Assembly (NCBI GenBank): GCA_964628195.1
Contig: CAZVPF010000050.1
Span: 1 to 17,858, forward strand
Direction: 5' to 3'
Source: CAZVPF01 sp964628195
GTDB taxonomy: Bacteria; Planctomycetota; Phycisphaerae; Sedimentisphaerales; Anaerohalosphaeraceae
DNA: 17,858 nucleotides
Part shown: positions 1-5,885 of the stretch, piece by piece
Numbering within the stretch: the stretch's first letter is position 1
Layout: the number at the start of each line of letters is the position of its first letter
Notes under the pieces: generated by a model
Told to the model about the DNA's origin: nothing
The model's input: the letters and a program-made list of their open reading frames with translations, nothing else
The model's database searches: none
Translations under genes and position numbers: made by a program

Positions 1-1
1 T

Positions 2-562
2 TCAGTAAATCGGGCCGGATTTGTTCTTGTATTGGTAAATGACCTCGGCTGCCTGTTCGGCGAGAATGTCCCGGACCACCTGCACGCCCTTTGCATGTAG
101 CTTTTCGGCCCATTTGTCGGGCTTGTCGCCTTCATCGAAACCGGCATCGACCGCGGCGGACTCGGCAGCGCAGCAGATGAATTTCTTAAAGCCCGCCCAG
201 TGTATCGCGCCAAGGCACATCGAGCAGGGTTCGCAGCTTGTCACCAGCAGACAATCATCGAGCCCAATCTTGCCGAGCTTTTTCTGAGCAAACATTATCG
301 CGACCGTCTCGGCGTGGAGGATACTGTTGGATAAAGGTGTGACCATATTCACACCGGCTGAAACGAGCCTGTGGGTTTCGCGTTCAAAAACCGCTGCTGC
401 GAAAGGACCGCCTGTTTTTTTCTCGACATTAGCGCGGGAAAGTCCTATGACAAATTCAGCTTTTTCTATGTCGCCGGCGAGCGGACCGCTCAATCGGCCG
501 ATCCTTTCCACAAGCCAACCCGGCAGGGTTATGCTAAGCTCTGCCGAACCCTGCGTGTCCAT
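2..562 (-). CDS. Guanine deaminase-like zinc nucleoside/base deaminase
   Basis: Member of the cytidine/deoxycytidylate deaminase fold. The zinc site is visible: HAE at residues 83-85 (His ligand plus proton-shuttle Glu) and PCSMC at 112-116 (two Cys ligands). After it, CLGAIHWAG and AVDAGFDEG resemble the Bacillus GuaD type of guanine deaminase, and the protein ends in Tyr as GuaD-type enzymes often do. The expected reaction is hydrolytic deamination of guanine to xanthine in the cytoplasm. At 186 aa it is about 30 aa longer than GuaD because of an N-terminal extension (roughly residues 1-35) with no recognised motif. The ATG at 562 lies 3 nt after the stop of the upstream protease-like gene, so the two are probably co-transcribed; the Shine-Dalgarno is weak and lies inside the upstream gene. 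Substrate is inferred: other bases, or tRNA adenosine (TadA-like), cannot be excluded, but the AGFD segment favours the guanine type. Confidence 0.85.
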   Translation of the reverse strand: MDTQGSAELSITLPGWLVERIGRLSGPLAGDIEKAEFVIGLSRANVEKKTGGPFAAAVFERETHRLVSAGVNMVTPLSNSILHAETVAIMFAQKKLGKIGLDDCLLVTSCEPCSMCLGAIHWAGFKKFICCAAESAAVDAGFDEGDKPDKWAEKLHAKGVQVVRDILAEQAAEVIYQYKNKSGPIY

Positions 563-565
563 AGA

Positions 566-2047
566 TTAGTAATCCGATTGAATTCGGGCATCGTCGCCTG
601 CGTCGTAGACAGGCCTGTTGAGAACCTCGTCGAAGCGAAGCTCGGCCTCGTTTAAGGCAAGCTCAAGCTGGTTGAGCGAAATATTGACAGGAAGCGCTCC
701 CGGATACCTCCGCGCCACCGTAACTGCCCGGCGGTAATTGTTCACGAGGTCGGCGAGAATGTTCTCGAGGTCTATGTACATTGACTCGATATCGGTTTGC
801 TGCGGATCGATTATAACTTCCGTCTCAATCCGGTCACGAAGCATGGAATCACGCGAATACTGCAGGTCATTGGTCCGGACATATCTTGACTGCTGATACT
901 CGTCGGCGCGATATTCCCTTCTCGGCTGGTTCTCGCGGTTTGCCATCATTGCATGGCCGATCTGATCTTTTATTTCATTTGCCCTTCGATCAAGGTAATC
1001 GATAGAGCTAAGCAGCGTTTCAAGATTCTGCCTGCTGAAAGTGAACCTGCGGATAACCTTCTCTACATTGCTGCCGTATATCAGCTTGGCCCCTGCCAGA
1101 CCCTCGTTCTGGAGCAATTCATCGCGCGACATCACTACCTTATCGGCAAGACCGGCCCTGACCGAGTCGGAGGCATTGATCGAAATAATATAACTAACCA
1201 CTGCATCCTGGTCGCTGCTCTCGGCATCTGCCGGCGGCATGACAGGCTGGCTGAGATTCTTGACTATCGCCTGGTTCGCTGTTCGCTGGTCCATCGGAAT
1301 AAAAGACGTATTTGCCTGGGCGTCCTTTACCTCAACTATCTGCATAGTGTTGTCCACAAATGCCTGTGAAAGGGCCTCGGGCCTGTTGTTGTGCATCGCC
1401 AGCGACGAGAAATAGCTTCGGTAAATCGCCAGGCCGTCGGAACTGAACACCTCCTGATGAGCTTCAAGGTCGTTGACGGGTGTCAGGCCGGTCGTTGCCG
1501 GTGAAACCGAACCGATTACTGCCCCTGCGGAGATAAATATTTTGTCGCAGGCAAGAGCGACCCCTACAGACGCAGAAAACACCCCGCCGAACCTGCCGCC
1601 GGTAACATAAGCGTAAATGGGGCAGTTGTCCGTTTCGAGTATGGTCTGGGCTACGTTTCGCATGTATCCGCCCCTGCCCCCCGGGCTGTCAAGCTCGATG
1701 AGTATAAACTTGGGGCCCTTGTCGGCGGCCTCTTGAATCGACTTGGAAATCTGCTCTGAAACTACCTGAGAAAGCAGTGTTTCAGCTTCCGTTATCCTGA
1801 TTACTATAACGTAATCTCGCCTGCCCTCGTAATTGACCGTCTTTTCGTATTCGTTAAGGTCAATTGTCTGGAAGTCTTCCTTGTCACTGTTGTAAACCCG
1901 CGTAAGACCGCGAAGGCTCCTTGAAGTCGCAAAACCGTTAAAAGTTTCGCCGGTTTGGAGGTTTTTGAAGGTGTCAGCGGGGCAAATCGCGGCAAGACTA
2001 AACACGAGGACAGAAATTACAATGAGATGTTTTCTGATATTAAACAT
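566..2047 (-). CDS. Exported ClpP/S49-fold serine protease-like protein, paralogue B (probably lacks the catalytic Lys)
   Basis: 493 aa. Residues 1-24 form a Sec signal peptide (hydrophobic run then CPAD). Residues 26-90 form a small domain shared with the neighbouring paralogue (DTF...G..F.G.AT ... Y.GR). Residues 112-310 carry the ClpP/crotonase-type protease fold of the NfeD/SppA kind: IELDSPGGRGG at 117-127, then GGVFSAS at 154-160, where Ser158 aligns with the nucleophile, then VALACDKIF. By hand alignment the Lys of the NfeD-type Ser-Lys dyad falls on Asp204, so activity is doubtful. The last ~170 residues are charged and helical with no recognised domain. No NfeD membrane domain follows. 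ATG at 2047 has GGAG upstream and a near-consensus promoter. Its role is unknown; action in the periplasm or at the membrane is inferred. It sits 75 nt after the paralogue and 3 nt before the deaminase. Confidence 0.85.
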   Translation of the reverse strand: MFNIRKHLIVISVLVFSLAAICPADTFKNLQTGETFNGFATSRSLRGLTRVYNSDKEDFQTIDLNEYEKTVNYEGRRDYVIVIRITEAETLLSQVVSEQISKSIQEAADKGPKFILIELDSPGGRGGYMRNVAQTILETDNCPIYAYVTGGRFGGVFSASVGVALACDKIFISAGAVIGSVSPATTGLTPVNDLEAHQEVFSSDGLAIYRSYFSSLAMHNNRPEALSQAFVDNTMQIVEVKDAQANTSFIPMDQRTANQAIVKNLSQPVMPPADAESSDQDAVVSYIISINASDSVRAGLADKVVMSRDELLQNEGLAGAKLIYGSNVEKVIRRFTFSRQNLETLLSSIDYLDRRANEIKDQIGHAMMANRENQPRREYRADEYQQSRYVRTNDLQYSRDSMLRDRIETEVIIDPQQTDIESMYIDLENILADLVNNYRRAVTVARRYPGALPVNISLNQLELALNEAELRFDEVLNRPVYDAGDDARIQSDY

Positions 2048-2080
2048 TCATATTCTCCGTTTAAGTTTCATTTTAGCACT

Positions 2081-2109
2081 ATTATGAAGTATTTATCGGA
2101 ATATGTCAA
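2081..2109 (-). promoter_or_regulatory. Sigma-70-type promoter of the second protease-like gene
   Basis: On the minus strand, TTGACA (2104-2109) is followed by a 17-nt spacer and CATAAT (2081-2086), one mismatch from consensus over both boxes. The predicted start is about 27 nt upstream of the ATG at 2047, with GGAG in the leader. It lies in the 75-nt gap between the two protease-like genes, so the second gene and the deaminase can be expressed without the first. Confidence 0.65.
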
Positions 2110-2122
2110 ATATTCTATTCAT

Positions 2123-3322
2123 TTATCTTCTTCTCATCTCCTGGAGGCTTTCGTAGTACGCTGTCGCATCGTTGATGGCCTCCATCAGCTTCTGTTCGTC
2201 GACCGGCACGTCATCGCCGAAACGTTTTTTGATATTCATCATCAGCTTGAGGTCCTTAATAATCCTCCTTATACCTTTCATGTGGGTGTGCATCGTGCTT
2301 CCCGCGGCAAGTTTCTTGAAGCTGCCGTCCAGCGCCGAACCCAGCTCGTTTAACTTGCTGATTATCATGTCATATTTTTCGCGGGCCTCCGTCGCGTCTC
2401 TGTTCCGTGTTATCTTGGCGTTTTCGGCATCCATTATACTCAAAAGCTCGGGCAGGTTCTTGGCAGTACCGTCGGCCATGCCCGTCTCGACCGCGTCGGC
2501 AGCGGTAAGAGTAAGAAGAGAACCCGTTTTGCTCCACGTCTTGACCGTCCTGATGCCGGGCCTGAGGTTATGGGCCTCGATAAATTCACGTTTACCGGCG
2601 TGACTGATCTCCACAACGGAGATGTCCTTGTCTTCCATGGCCTTTGCAAGAGCGCCCGGACGGTTCGCCGCCTGTGCAAGACCGGCAAGGTAGTTTCGCC
2701 ACGCCGAGCTTATCTTCTCGCCTATGGCCTCGCCCATCGCTTCGTTTACCTCCGCCGCCTTTCCGCTTTCGTCGATGGTTATCACCGTCGCCGCACCCAT
2801 AACCGCCTGGGGCGACATATATATATTGTCGCATGAAAGCGAAAGCGCCGCCGCCGCAGAGATAGCCCCGCCGTATTTGCCGCTTATAATGTAAGCGACA
2901 ACGGGACAGTGCTCCGCGGCGAGTATCTTCGAGCACAATTGCTGGGCGAGGTCGACCCGCCCGCCGGGGCTGTCTATCTCGAGCATGATAAACAGCGGGC
3001 CTTTCGCGCTTTCCTGCTCTATGGCCTGTTCGACGGCCTCGACTTCCATTTCAAGCCCGATCTCGCTGTGAAACTCGATTACTGGAACTATGCTTTTGCG
3101 GCCCTTGTGGTCGTACTCTATATCGTACTTGAGGGGGTCGATATTCTTTTTTGCCCCTGCTGTTACGACTTCCCACTTGCCGTTGACCTTTTTGCCTGTA
3201 GCGTAACCGGTGAACCGCTCGCTGCCGTCCTTTGAGGTAAATGTATCTGCCCAACCAGCCCCCGCCGGAACAAGCAAAAGCAGCAGAAACCTAAAAAAAA
3301 ATGTAAATTTCTGTTTTTTCAT
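2123..3322 (-). CDS. Exported ClpP/S49-fold serine protease-like protein, paralogue A
   Basis: 399 aa from the ATG at 3322. That start is chosen over an in-frame Met 22 codons upstream because AGGGGAG sits just before it and a clean signal peptide follows (MKK, hydrophobic run, GWAD). Residues 26-85 match the N-terminal small domain of the next gene. Residues 110-290 have the NfeD/SppA-like protease fold: IDSPGGR at 116-122, GGAIS at 151-155 with Ser155 as candidate nucleophile, LSCDNIYMSP, Lys203 at the position of the NfeD dyad Lys, and LTAADAVETGMADG at 272-285, the typical closing motif of this fold. The C-terminal ~100 residues are helical and charged. So it is plausibly an active extracytoplasmic Ser-Lys protease. 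It heads a three-gene minus-strand run. Substrate and localisation beyond export are unknown. Confidence 0.87.
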   Translation of the reverse strand: MKKQKFTFFFRFLLLLLVPAGAGWADTFTSKDGSERFTGYATGKKVNGKWEVVTAGAKKNIDPLKYDIEYDHKGRKSIVPVIEFHSEIGLEMEVEAVEQAIEQESAKGPLFIMLEIDSPGGRVDLAQQLCSKILAAEHCPVVAYIISGKYGGAISAAAALSLSCDNIYMSPQAVMGAATVITIDESGKAAEVNEAMGEAIGEKISSAWRNYLAGLAQAANRPGALAKAMEDKDISVVEISHAGKREFIEAHNLRPGIRTVKTWSKTGSLLTLTAADAVETGMADGTAKNLPELLSIMDAENAKITRNRDATEAREKYDMIISKLNELGSALDGSFKKLAAGSTMHTHMKGIRRIIKDLKLMMNIKKRFGDDVPVDEQKLMEAINDATAYYESLQEMRRR

Positions 3323-3379
3323 AATACTCCCCTGTTTTTCCCATGATTCTATTACGTTCTTATCGGAACTAAGTGCGAT

Positions 3380-3385
3380 ATTATA
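3380..3385 (-). promoter_or_regulatory. Possible -10 box for the protease-like gene pair
   Basis: A perfect TATAAT on the minus strand, about 58 nt before the ATG at 3322. No good -35 box is visible at 16-18 nt, so an activator or an alternative sigma contact would be needed. The assignment rests on the -10 box and position only. Confidence 0.35.
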
Positions 3386-3471
3386 CAAAAGCCCGGCTGC
3401 AATCCAGAAGAAAACTAATTTTTGCCGACAAACACTATCCTTAATTTAGCTTTTTCGTTTTATTATTCTCA

Positions 3472-3502
3472 ATACGGCACAAGGCTTTAAGGCTTGCCGT
3501 AT
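3472..3502. promoter_or_regulatory. Inverted repeat upstream of the URO-D family gene
   Basis: ATACGGCA (3472-3479) and TGCCGTAT (3495-3502) are perfect 8-nt inverted repeats, with a 15-nt loop that itself contains a direct repeat of AAGGCT. It lies between the divergent protease-like and URO-D genes, just upstream of a possible plus-strand promoter. It could be an operator or part of a terminator-like structure; no T-tract follows on either strand. Confidence 0.4.
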
Positions 3503-3517
3503 CACGTATAAAAAGGG

Positions 3518-3545
3518 TTGTGGTATTTACTGCATCTGTTATATT
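3518..3545 (+). promoter_or_regulatory. Possible promoter of the URO-D family gene
   Basis: TTGTGG (3518-3523), a 16-nt spacer and TATATT (3540-3545) precede the ATG at 3581 by about 35 nt. The -35 box is only a partial match; the -10 box is good. The inverted repeat at 3472-3502 ends 15 nt upstream. Confidence 0.35.
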
Positions 3546-3580
3546 GTTCTTAGTTTGCTGATATTTAAGGGAAATACACA

Positions 3581-4693
3581 ATGACCGAGAGCGCAAAGAA
3601 GCTGCGTGACACATATAAAATAAAACCCGGTGCGCCTTTTTATCACAAGACATTCGGTTTATGGATGTGCCTTGATACATGGTATGAAAACGGCCTGCCC
3701 CGCGATGCCGACCTGAATGAACTGTTCATGTTCGACCCGCCGGGCTATTACGGGCTCGGCGAGCTGGGCTGGTGTGAGGCGGCTTTTGCCCCGGTTTTTG
3801 AGGAAAAAGTTATCGAAGACCGCGGCGAACATGAAGTCGTCCAGGACACAGCCGGCAGAGAGGTGCTCTTCTTCAAAGGAAAAAGGCAGGGCTTCATGCC
3901 CGAATACATCGGCCATCCCGTAAAGAACATCAAGACATGGCGGGAAAATGTTAAATGGAGACTCGACCCGGAATCCCCAACCCGTTATGAAAACCTTGAG
4001 CAGAGGATGAAACACGCCCTTGCCGCCGATGCAGACGGGCTTATGATCCAGCAGAATCTGATTGGCGGCTACATGTTCCTGCGTAGCCTGATGGGCCCCG
4101 AGGACATAATGTACGTTTTCTATGACAACCCCGATCTTGTGCATGACTGCATGGAAACATGGCTGAAACTTGCCGATGCGGTGACGGCAAAACACCAGCA
4201 GTACGTGGACCTCGACGAGATATACCTCGCAGAGGATATATGCTACAACCACGGACCCCTTGTTTCGCCGGATATGATAAAGCAGTTTTTGTTCCCTTAC
4301 TACCAGCAGTATATAGACAACTGCAAATCAAGGCAGAAAGACAAGTCACGGAAGATATACATCCAGATCGACACCGACGGGTATTCCGACTCCATAATAG
4401 ATGTTTACAGGGAAGGCATCGGGATGGACATGCTCGACCCGTTCGAGGTCGCTTCCGGGTGCGACGTTGTAAGGACCGGCAAACAATACCCCTGGCTGAT
4501 TATCAGCGGGGGAATAGACAAACGTGTGCTGAAGGAAGACACCGACGTCATAGACAGGTATCTCGAGGGCATTTTGCCCGTTATGAGAAAACGAGGCGGA
4601 TACATCCCGACCTGTGACCACGGCGTGCCGCCCGAAGTGCCCTGGCAAAACTACCTGCATTACCGCAAAAGATGTGTCGAATACGGCTCTTGA
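3581..4693 (+). CDS. Uroporphyrinogen decarboxylase (URO-D) superfamily protein, orphan
   Basis: 370 aa, the usual size for the URO-D/HemE/MtaA TIM-barrel superfamily. Features seen: LFMFDPPG near 47-55, LMGPEDIMYVFYDNPDLVHD at 170-189 (a helix-strand block typical of the superfamily), AEDI at 217-220, SPDMIKQFLFPYYQ at 229-242, IDTDGY at 263-268, SGGIDKR at 309-315 and CDHGVPPEVPW at 345-355. The MtaA-type zinc motif HxC is not present; the equivalent strand reads IQIDTDG. Haem-type decarboxylase is therefore unlikely, and a corrinoid methyltransferase or decarboxylase of unknown substrate is possible (inference). Such proteins are frequent as multiple divergent copies in Phycisphaerae and related groups. 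ATG at 3581 has AAGGGA 8-10 nt upstream. It is the only plus-strand gene of this part of the window and appears monocistronic, followed directly by the repeat region. Confidence 0.85.
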   Translation: MTESAKKLRDTYKIKPGAPFYHKTFGLWMCLDTWYENGLPRDADLNELFMFDPPGYYGLGELGWCEAAFAPVFEEKVIEDRGEHEVVQDTAGREVLFFKGKRQGFMPEYIGHPVKNIKTWRENVKWRLDPESPTRYENLEQRMKHALAADADGLMIQQNLIGGYMFLRSLMGPEDIMYVFYDNPDLVHDCMETWLKLADAVTAKHQQYVDLDEIYLAEDICYNHGPLVSPDMIKQFLFPYYQQYIDNCKSRQKDKSRKIYIQIDTDGYSDSIIDVYREGIGMDMLDPFEVASGCDVVRTGKQYPWLIISGGIDKRVLKEDTDVIDRYLEGILPVMRKRGGYIPTCDHGVPPEVPWQNYLHYRKRCVEYGS

Positions 4694-4715
4694 TGTCAGC
4701 AGCTTGGAGCTGTCC

Positions 4716-4860
4716 AAAGCAGATACTAATAAGGTGACCGCAGTAGAGAAAAACCTTACCTGCAAAGAAAAACTTTTATCGGCGACAGCCGAAATTGCTC
4801 TGCTTTCAACTTTCTCCTGCTCTACTCTCTATTATTTTGAGTAAAGCTCAAAAAAATCGA
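4716..4860 (-). repeat. Decayed third copy of the tRNA-linked leader repeat (copy 0)
   Basis: It aligns by eye with the two near-identical repeats to the right. Shared are the purine arm (GACCGCAGTAGAG), the small hairpin TCGGCGACAGCCGA, the pyrimidine tract around 4797-4833 and a terminal hairpin TTTTGAG/CTCAAAA (4834-4852). It begins 22 nt after the stop of the URO-D gene. Many substitutions show it is older than copies 1 and 2. Confidence 0.7.
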
Positions 4861-4864
4861 AGTT

Positions 4865-4924
4865 TGCCTTAATAACAATACAGAAGTTCAATTATTTCAA
4901 GAACTTACACGTAAATATGTTTAA
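4865..4924. repeat. Tail segment copy 0 following the decayed leader
   Basis: A 60-nt segment that aligns without gaps to 5160-5219, about 40 of 60 positions identical by hand count. Read on the plus strand both end in the same stop codon and give similar peptides (CLNNNTEVQLFQELTRKYV here). No start or complete gene is visible, so it is recorded as a repeat rather than a gene. Confidence 0.6.
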
Positions 4925-4955
4925 GCTGCTTAAATTTTTCAAAAGCGAAAGCCAT
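4905..4955 (-). pseudogene. Remnant of a four-helix-bundle gene (first codons only)
   Basis: The ATG at 4955 with the same leader and AAGGA ribosome site as the larger copy starts MAFAFEK, identical to the N-terminus of the gene at 5586. It then runs straight into sequence matching the region around that gene's stop codon and ends after 16 codons. An internal deletion of roughly 330 nt in a duplicated copy explains this. It is not expected to make a functional protein. Confidence 0.65.
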
Positions 4956-5113
4956 TTAGCTATTCCTTTTGAAAGTAGATAGTAGAAAGGAGACCGCAGT
5001 AGAGTAAAGAATTCCTTGAAAATCAATACCTATTATCGGCGTCAGCCGAAATTGCTCTACTCTCTACTTTCTCCTCTCTACTGCTCTATTTTTGCCTTTG
5101 GCAAAAATCGGGG
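4935..5113 (-). repeat. Long direct repeat, copy 1 (duplicated tRNA-linked leader)
   Basis: 179 nt, identical to 5566-5743 apart from one substitution and one single-T indel. On the minus strand it begins with CCCCGA, the same six bases that end the tRNA-Pro gene in copy 2. It continues through a hairpin (5089-5108), a pyrimidine-rich heptamer tract, the hairpin TCGGC-GTCA-GCCGA, a purine-rich arm and a ribosome site, and ends inside the first codons of a four-helix-bundle gene. Near identity indicates a recent duplication or ongoing gene conversion. Confidence 0.9.
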
Positions 5114-5159
5114 CAACTGTCCTTCGTTTGAACCGCTGCTCGACGCTTTCCTAAAAATC

Positions 5160-5219
5160 AGCTTGGATAATAATACAAAATTTCAGCTATTACAAGGACT
5201 TATGAAAAAGTACGCATAA
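5160..5219. repeat. Tail segment copy 1, downstream of the four-helix-bundle gene
   Basis: Ungapped partner of 4865-4924. On the plus strand it reads SLDNNTKFQLLQGLMKKYA then stop. Differences between the copies include five that are synonymous in this frame, which hints that it was once coding. An open frame from 5016 runs through the leader repeat into it, but that frame starts in non-coding repeat and has no ribosome site, so no gene is called. It lies just beyond the 3' end of the minus-strand four-helix-bundle gene. Confidence 0.55.
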
Positions 5220-5224
5220 ACCGC

Positions 5225-5586
5225 TTATATTTTGCGATTTTCTAAACCGTTTATAAGGCCGGATAACATTTTTGCAATTTCTTCCAAATTGCCTTTCAAA
5301 AAGGCATATGTTCTGTGTTTAGAAAACCTCGCCTAAGAGCTAATTCCAGTAAGGGCACACATTCCTGCGCAGAACCGCGAGCAATACCGAAAAAGTGTTT
5401 TCGGTCATTTTTTGTGAACCTACCATTGCCTTCTGCGATATTGGCAGCAACTGATAAAGAAGCACGATTAAGCTGATCACGAAGATAATAAAATCCATTG
5501 GGGAATTTGGAAGTTGTCTGGCAAATATTGTCAGCAAAATCGACAGCTTTCTGGTAAATGACAAGTTTTTCAAATGCGAAAGCCAT
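5225..5586 (-). pseudogene. Four-helix-bundle (S23 / 23S rRNA intervening-sequence) protein, frameshifted
   Basis: The reading frame from ATG 5586 gives MAFAFEKLVIYQKAV ... RDQLNRASLSVAANIAEGNG ... GSAQECVPLLELALRRG, the hallmark pattern of the TIGR02436/IVP four-helix-bundle family. It stops at 5296 after 96 codons. Restoring one T in the run of five at 5298-5302 continues in frame as LKGNLEEIAKMLSGLINGLEN to a stop at 5225, for a total of 120 aa, the family's usual length, with its usual C-terminus. So the gene is broken by a single-base loss that removes most of the last helix. Family members form oligomeric helical bundles and some (Avd) bind nucleic acid in retroelements; the role of stand-alone copies is unknown. 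The leader, ribosome site (AAAGGA) and first codons lie inside the long direct repeat, and the tRNA-Pro gene lies directly upstream. Confidence 0.82.
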
Positions 5587-5743
5587 TTAGCTATTCCTTT
5601 GAAAGTAGATAGTAGAAAGGAGACCGCAGTAGAGTAAAGAATTCCTTGAAAATCAATACCTATTATCGGCGTCAGCCGAAATTGCTCTACTCTCTACTTT
5701 CTCCTCTCTACTGCTCTATTTTTGCCTTTGGCAAAAATCGGGG
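5566..5743 (-). repeat. Long direct repeat, copy 2 (leader between tRNA-Pro and the four-helix-bundle gene)
   Basis: 178 nt, near-identical to 4935-5113, offset 630 nt. On the minus strand it covers the last six bases of tRNA-Pro (CCCCGA), a 9-bp hairpin ATTTTTGCC/GGCAAAAAT, five tandem heptamer-like units resembling CTCTACT read on the plus strand (about 5683-5719), the hairpin TCGGC-GTCA-GCCGA, the complementary purine arm, AAAGGA and the first seven codons of the four-helix-bundle gene. It acts as that gene's 5' leader. Confidence 0.9.
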
Positions 5744-5812
5744 AGACAAGATTTGAACTTGCGACCTCTGCGTCCCGAACGCAGCGCTCTGGCCAAACTG
5801 AGCTACTCCCCG
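5738..5812 (-). tRNA. tRNA-Pro (anticodon CGG)
   Basis: A 75-nt cloverleaf on the minus strand. The acceptor stem CGGGGAG/CTCCCCG has discriminator A, the D arm is GCTC/GAGC, the anticodon stem CTGCG/CGCAG has loop TTCGGGA with CGG at 34-36 (5775-5777), the variable loop is AGGTC, and the T arm GCAAG/CTTGT (one G-T pair) has loop TTCAAAT. It decodes CCG. CCA is not encoded. The 3' six bases are part of the long direct repeat. A possible promoter lies just upstream, and mraY ends 73 nt upstream. Confidence 0.95.
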
Positions 5813-5827
5813 AGAGAGTATCCGACC

Positions 5828-5856
5828 AATATATAGAACTCCGCCGCAAAATGCAA
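5828..5856 (-). promoter_or_regulatory. Possible promoter of tRNA-Pro
   Basis: On the minus strand TTGCAT (5851-5856), a 17-nt spacer and TATATT (5828-5833) lie about 16 nt before the tRNA 5' end. Spacing is ideal and the boxes are partial matches. It would also drive the downstream leader and four-helix-bundle gene. Confidence 0.4.
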
Positions 5857-5885
5857 GACAAAATGAGTGCTCTTTTGGGGTCTTT

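Noticed and set aside
3659..4252. 197-codon frame opposite the URO-D family gene
   Set aside because: Fully antisense to a clear gene and without family features.
5089..5108. Hairpin ATTTTTGCC/GGCAAAAAT as a rho-independent terminator of tRNA-Pro (copy 2 equivalent at 5718-5738)
   Set aside because: The stem is AT-rich at its base and no T-tract follows on the minus strand; the downstream gene's leader continues through it.
5016..5219. 67-codon plus-strand frame through leader copy 1 and tail 1
   Set aside because: Starts in the structured repeat without a ribosome site. Only the last 20 codons show possible coding history, so it is reported as a repeat segment and finding, not as a gene.
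5296..5305. Programmed ribosomal frameshift in the four-helix-bundle gene
   Set aside because: The five-T run then TGA could permit slippage, but the family normally needs no frameshift and no stimulatory element was seen. A simple mutation or read error is the simpler view.
4716..5743. CRISPR array
   Set aside because: Repeats are ~180 nt, three in number, with unequal spacing and a gene between them; the heptamer tract has no spacers.
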